Shown: positions 62,315 to 64,000 of the stretch, in pieces
Layout: each line of letters opens with the position of its first letter
How positions within the stretch are numbered: the stretch's first letter is position 1
Notes under the pieces: model-generated
What the model saw: the letters and a program-made list of their open reading frames with translations, nothing else
Told to the model about the DNA's origin: nothing
The model's database searches: none
Translations under genes and position numbers: made by a program
Source of the DNA: Thermohalobaculum sp039816045
GTDB taxonomy: Bacteria > Pseudomonadota > Alphaproteobacteria > Rhodobacterales > Rhodobacteraceae
Direction: 5' to 3'
Length of the DNA: 64,000 bases
Assembly: GCA_039816045.1 (NCBI GenBank)
Contig: JBCBYB010000003.1
Coordinates: forward strand, 124,001 to 188,000

Positions 62315-63895
62315 ATGACCACCACCCGCCCCTGGCTGCTTGCCACGGTCGCAGCCCTCACGCTGGGCGCGGGCGCGGTTGCCGAAGAGATCACCATCGG
62401 CATCGCCTCCGAGCCCACCGCCATGGACCCGCATTTCCACAATCTCGGGCCGAACAACGCGATCAGCCGCCATGTCTATGACAACCTGATCCTGCAGAAC
62501 GAGCGTCAGCAGCTGCAGCCGGGCCTGGCCGTTGACTGGAAGCCGATCGATGACACGACCTGGGAGTTCAATCTCCGCCCTGGGGTGAAGTTCCACGACG
62601 GCAGCGATTTCGACGCCGACGACGTGGTCTGCTCCTTCGAGCGGGCGCCGAACGTGCCGAACTCGCCCTCCTCCTTCGCGACCTACACCAAGGGCAAAAC
62701 GGTCAAGCGGATCGACGCGCTGACGGTGCACATCACCACCGAGGCCCCCTATCCGTTGATGGCGAACGACGTCTCGACGATCCCGATCGTCTCCGACAGC
62801 GCCGGCTGCACCGCCACCACCGAGCAGTTCAACGACGGCACCGCGGCGGTCGGCACGGGCCCGTTCAAGTTCGCGGGCTACAATCCCGGCGACAGCATCA
62901 TCTTTGAGGTGAACGCCGATTATTGGGGCGATGCCCCGGTCTGGTCCAAGGTCACCTATAAGCCGATCAAGGCCGGTCCCGCCCGGGTCGCGGCCCTGCT
63001 GGCCGGCGATGTGGACCTGATCTCGGGTGTGCCGACCACCGATATCGGGACCTTGGCCGCGCGCGACGACATCACCCTCTCCCAAGGCCCGTCGAACCGC
63101 GTGATCTATCTCCACCTCGACCATGACCGCGCCGACAGCCCGTTCGTGAAGGCCAATGGCGGCGGGGCCATCGAGAACCCGCTCCGCGATGTGCGCGTGC
63201 GGACCGCGATCTCGAAGGCGATCAACCGCGACGCCATCGTCGATCGGGTGATGGAAGGTGTTGCGATCAAGGCGGGCCAGCTGCTGCCGGATGGTTTCTT
63301 CGGTGTCTCCGACAAACTCTCGCCGGTCGACTATGATCCCGAGGGTGCCAAGGCGCTGCTGGCTGAGGCAGGCGTGGGCGACGGCTTCGAGCTCACCATC
63401 CACGGGCCGAACGACCGCTATATCAACGACGCCAAGATCGCCGAGGCCATCGGCCAGATGCTGACCCGCATCGGGATCAAGACCCAGGTCGAGACGATGC
63501 CGCGCTCGGTCTACTTCAAGCGCGCCTCGCGTGGCGGGCCGAACGACACGCCGGAGTTCAGCTTCATCCTCGTCGGCTGGGGTGCAGGCTCGGGCGAGGC
63601 CTCCTCGCCGCTCAAGTCGCTCATCCACACCCACGATCCGGACCGGGGCTTCGGGGCGTCCAACCGCGGACGCTATTCGAACCCTGAGGTGGACGAGCTG
63701 ATCGAGACGGCCCTCGCAACCGTCGAGGACCCGGACCGTCAGGCGCTGCTGGCCAAAGCGACCGAGGTTGCCATCGAGGACGCGGCCATCATCCCGCTGC
63801 ACTATCAGGTGAACACCTGGGCCGCGAAGAAGGGCCTGAAATACGTCGCTCGCACCGATGAGTACACGCTCGCCATCGGCGCGGTGAAAGAGTAA
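62315..63895 (+). CDS. Dipeptide/oligopeptide ABC transporter binding protein
   Basis: The 526-residue SBP_bac_5 protein has a signal peptide (about residues 1-22, ending AVA). 'NLRPGVKFHDGSDFDADDVVCSF' and 'AAVGTGPFKFAGYNPGD' are family blocks. The two cysteines of 'VVCSF' and 'SAGCTATTE' could form a disulfide. AGGGAGA lies before the ATG. It heads the second dpp-type operon of this window; the permease follows at 63945. Confidence 0.93.
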   Translation: MTTTRPWLLATVAALTLGAGAVAEEITIGIASEPTAMDPHFHNLGPNNAISRHVYDNLILQNERQQLQPGLAVDWKPIDDTTWEFNLRPGVKFHDGSDFDADDVVCSFERAPNVPNSPSSFATYTKGKTVKRIDALTVHITTEAPYPLMANDVSTIPIVSDSAGCTATTEQFNDGTAAVGTGPFKFAGYNPGDSIIFEVNADYWGDAPVWSKVTYKPIKAGPARVAALLAGDVDLISGVPTTDIGTLAARDDITLSQGPSNRVIYLHLDHDRADSPFVKANGGGAIENPLRDVRVRTAISKAINRDAIVDRVMEGVAIKAGQLLPDGFFGVSDKLSPVDYDPEGAKALLAEAGVGDGFELTIHGPNDRYINDAKIAEAIGQMLTRIGIKTQVETMPRSVYFKRASRGGPNDTPEFSFILVGWGAGSGEASSPLKSLIHTHDPDRGFGASNRGRYSNPEVDELIETALATVEDPDRQALLAKATEVAIEDAAIIPLHYQVNTWAAKKGLKYVARTDEYTLAIGAVKE

Positions 63896-63902
63896 GGCGC
63901 CG

Positions 63903-63926
63903 GGGGGCCGCGCGCCGGCCCCCTTT
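63903..63926 (+). promoter_or_regulatory. Hairpin after the second binding-protein gene
   Basis: GGGGGCC (63903-63909), a 7-base loop, GGCCCCC (63917-63923), then TTT. A partial terminator or attenuator between binding protein and permease is likely. Confidence 0.6.
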
Positions 63927-63944
63927 GCCGACCGGATCCAGACC

Positions 63945-64000
63945 ATGACCGTCTTCATAATCCGGCGCCTCATGCAGGCCATCGTCGTCGTGTTCCTCAT
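63945..64000 (+). CDS. DppB-type permease, N-terminus only (runs off the window)
   Basis: The first 18 codons encode 'MTVFIIRRLMQAIVVVFL', the usual short basic start plus first membrane helix of DppB/OppB permeases. It follows the peptide-binding protein by 49 bases. Confidence 0.75.
   Translation, partial: MTVFIIRRLMQAIVVVFL

Overview
The window looks like a chromosomal segment of a high-GC alphaproteobacterium, most likely of the Rhodobacterales/Roseobacter group. This is inferred from gene content, not measured: a DmdA-like DMSP demethylase, several TRAP transporters, an amt/glutamine-synthetase-like pair, dense GTG/TTG starts with ATGA/GTGA overlaps, and uniformly GC-rich third codon positions. 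No rRNA, tRNA, CRISPR array, insertion sequence or phage gene was recognised.

Region 1 (1-17.4 kb) is the unusual part. After the first codons of a leftward glycosyltransferase comes a rightward series: a helical protein of unknown family (P1); a zinc-ribbon/adenylate-cyclase/ATPase/TPR regulator; then a tightly coupled YcaO - TfuA - M4-like metalloprotease set; then a protein whose C-terminus is twelve tandem copies of a six-residue unit (M-M/I-Q-S-R-A). YcaO and TfuA together are the known backbone-thioamidation pair of RiPP biosynthesis, so the repeat protein is a candidate multi-core precursor and the protease a candidate processing enzyme. An RTX/cadherin-like secreted protein is convergent to it. 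A second operon follows with a paralogue of P1 (P2), an M19-dipeptidase-like protein lacking part of its metal site, an unrecognised 554-residue protein and a DUF3726 protein. The P1/P2 pair brackets the whole island and suggests one system. I know of no described system with this composition.

Region 2 (17.5-27.8 kb) holds a DUF2182/DUF1326 pair, a DmdA-like enzyme, a TAXI-type TRAP transporter, an ammonium-type transporter with a one-helix small protein and a glutamine-synthetase-family ligase, a peptidoglycan-binding-domain protein and an AhpD-like protein.

Region 3 (27.8-45.5 kb) is a catabolic island. A nine-gene leftward operon with mostly overlapping ends runs from a broken Asp/Glu/hydantoin-racemase-like gene through a SpoIIAA-like protein, aconitase-like large and small subunits, an isocitrate-lyase-family lyase, HyuB, HyuA, an isochorismatase-like protein and a flavoprotein. 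Diverging or adjacent are an MmgE/PrpD protein, cysteine synthase, a D-carbamoylase, a TRAP DctPQM transporter, a SnoaL-like protein and an M20 peptidase. Together these suggest uptake and hydrolysis of a cyclic amide or D-N-carbamoyl compound, with further breakdown by hydratase/lyase steps.

Region 4 (45.5-64 kb) is rich in peptide and amide turnover: a CocE/S15 hydrolase, a DMT exporter, a complete Dpp-type ABC transporter with a decayed FkbM methyltransferase gene, M20, gamma-glutamyltransferase, aspartoacylase-like, M81 and ArgE-like enzymes, a LysR regulator and the start of a second Dpp-type transporter. The two convergent gaps here are filled by three copies of an unusual hairpin repeat whose loops are conserved while the stems differ but stay paired. 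No stretch of more than 300 bases lacks a gene; the longest gaps are 26915-27204, 2280-2532 and 23031-23222.
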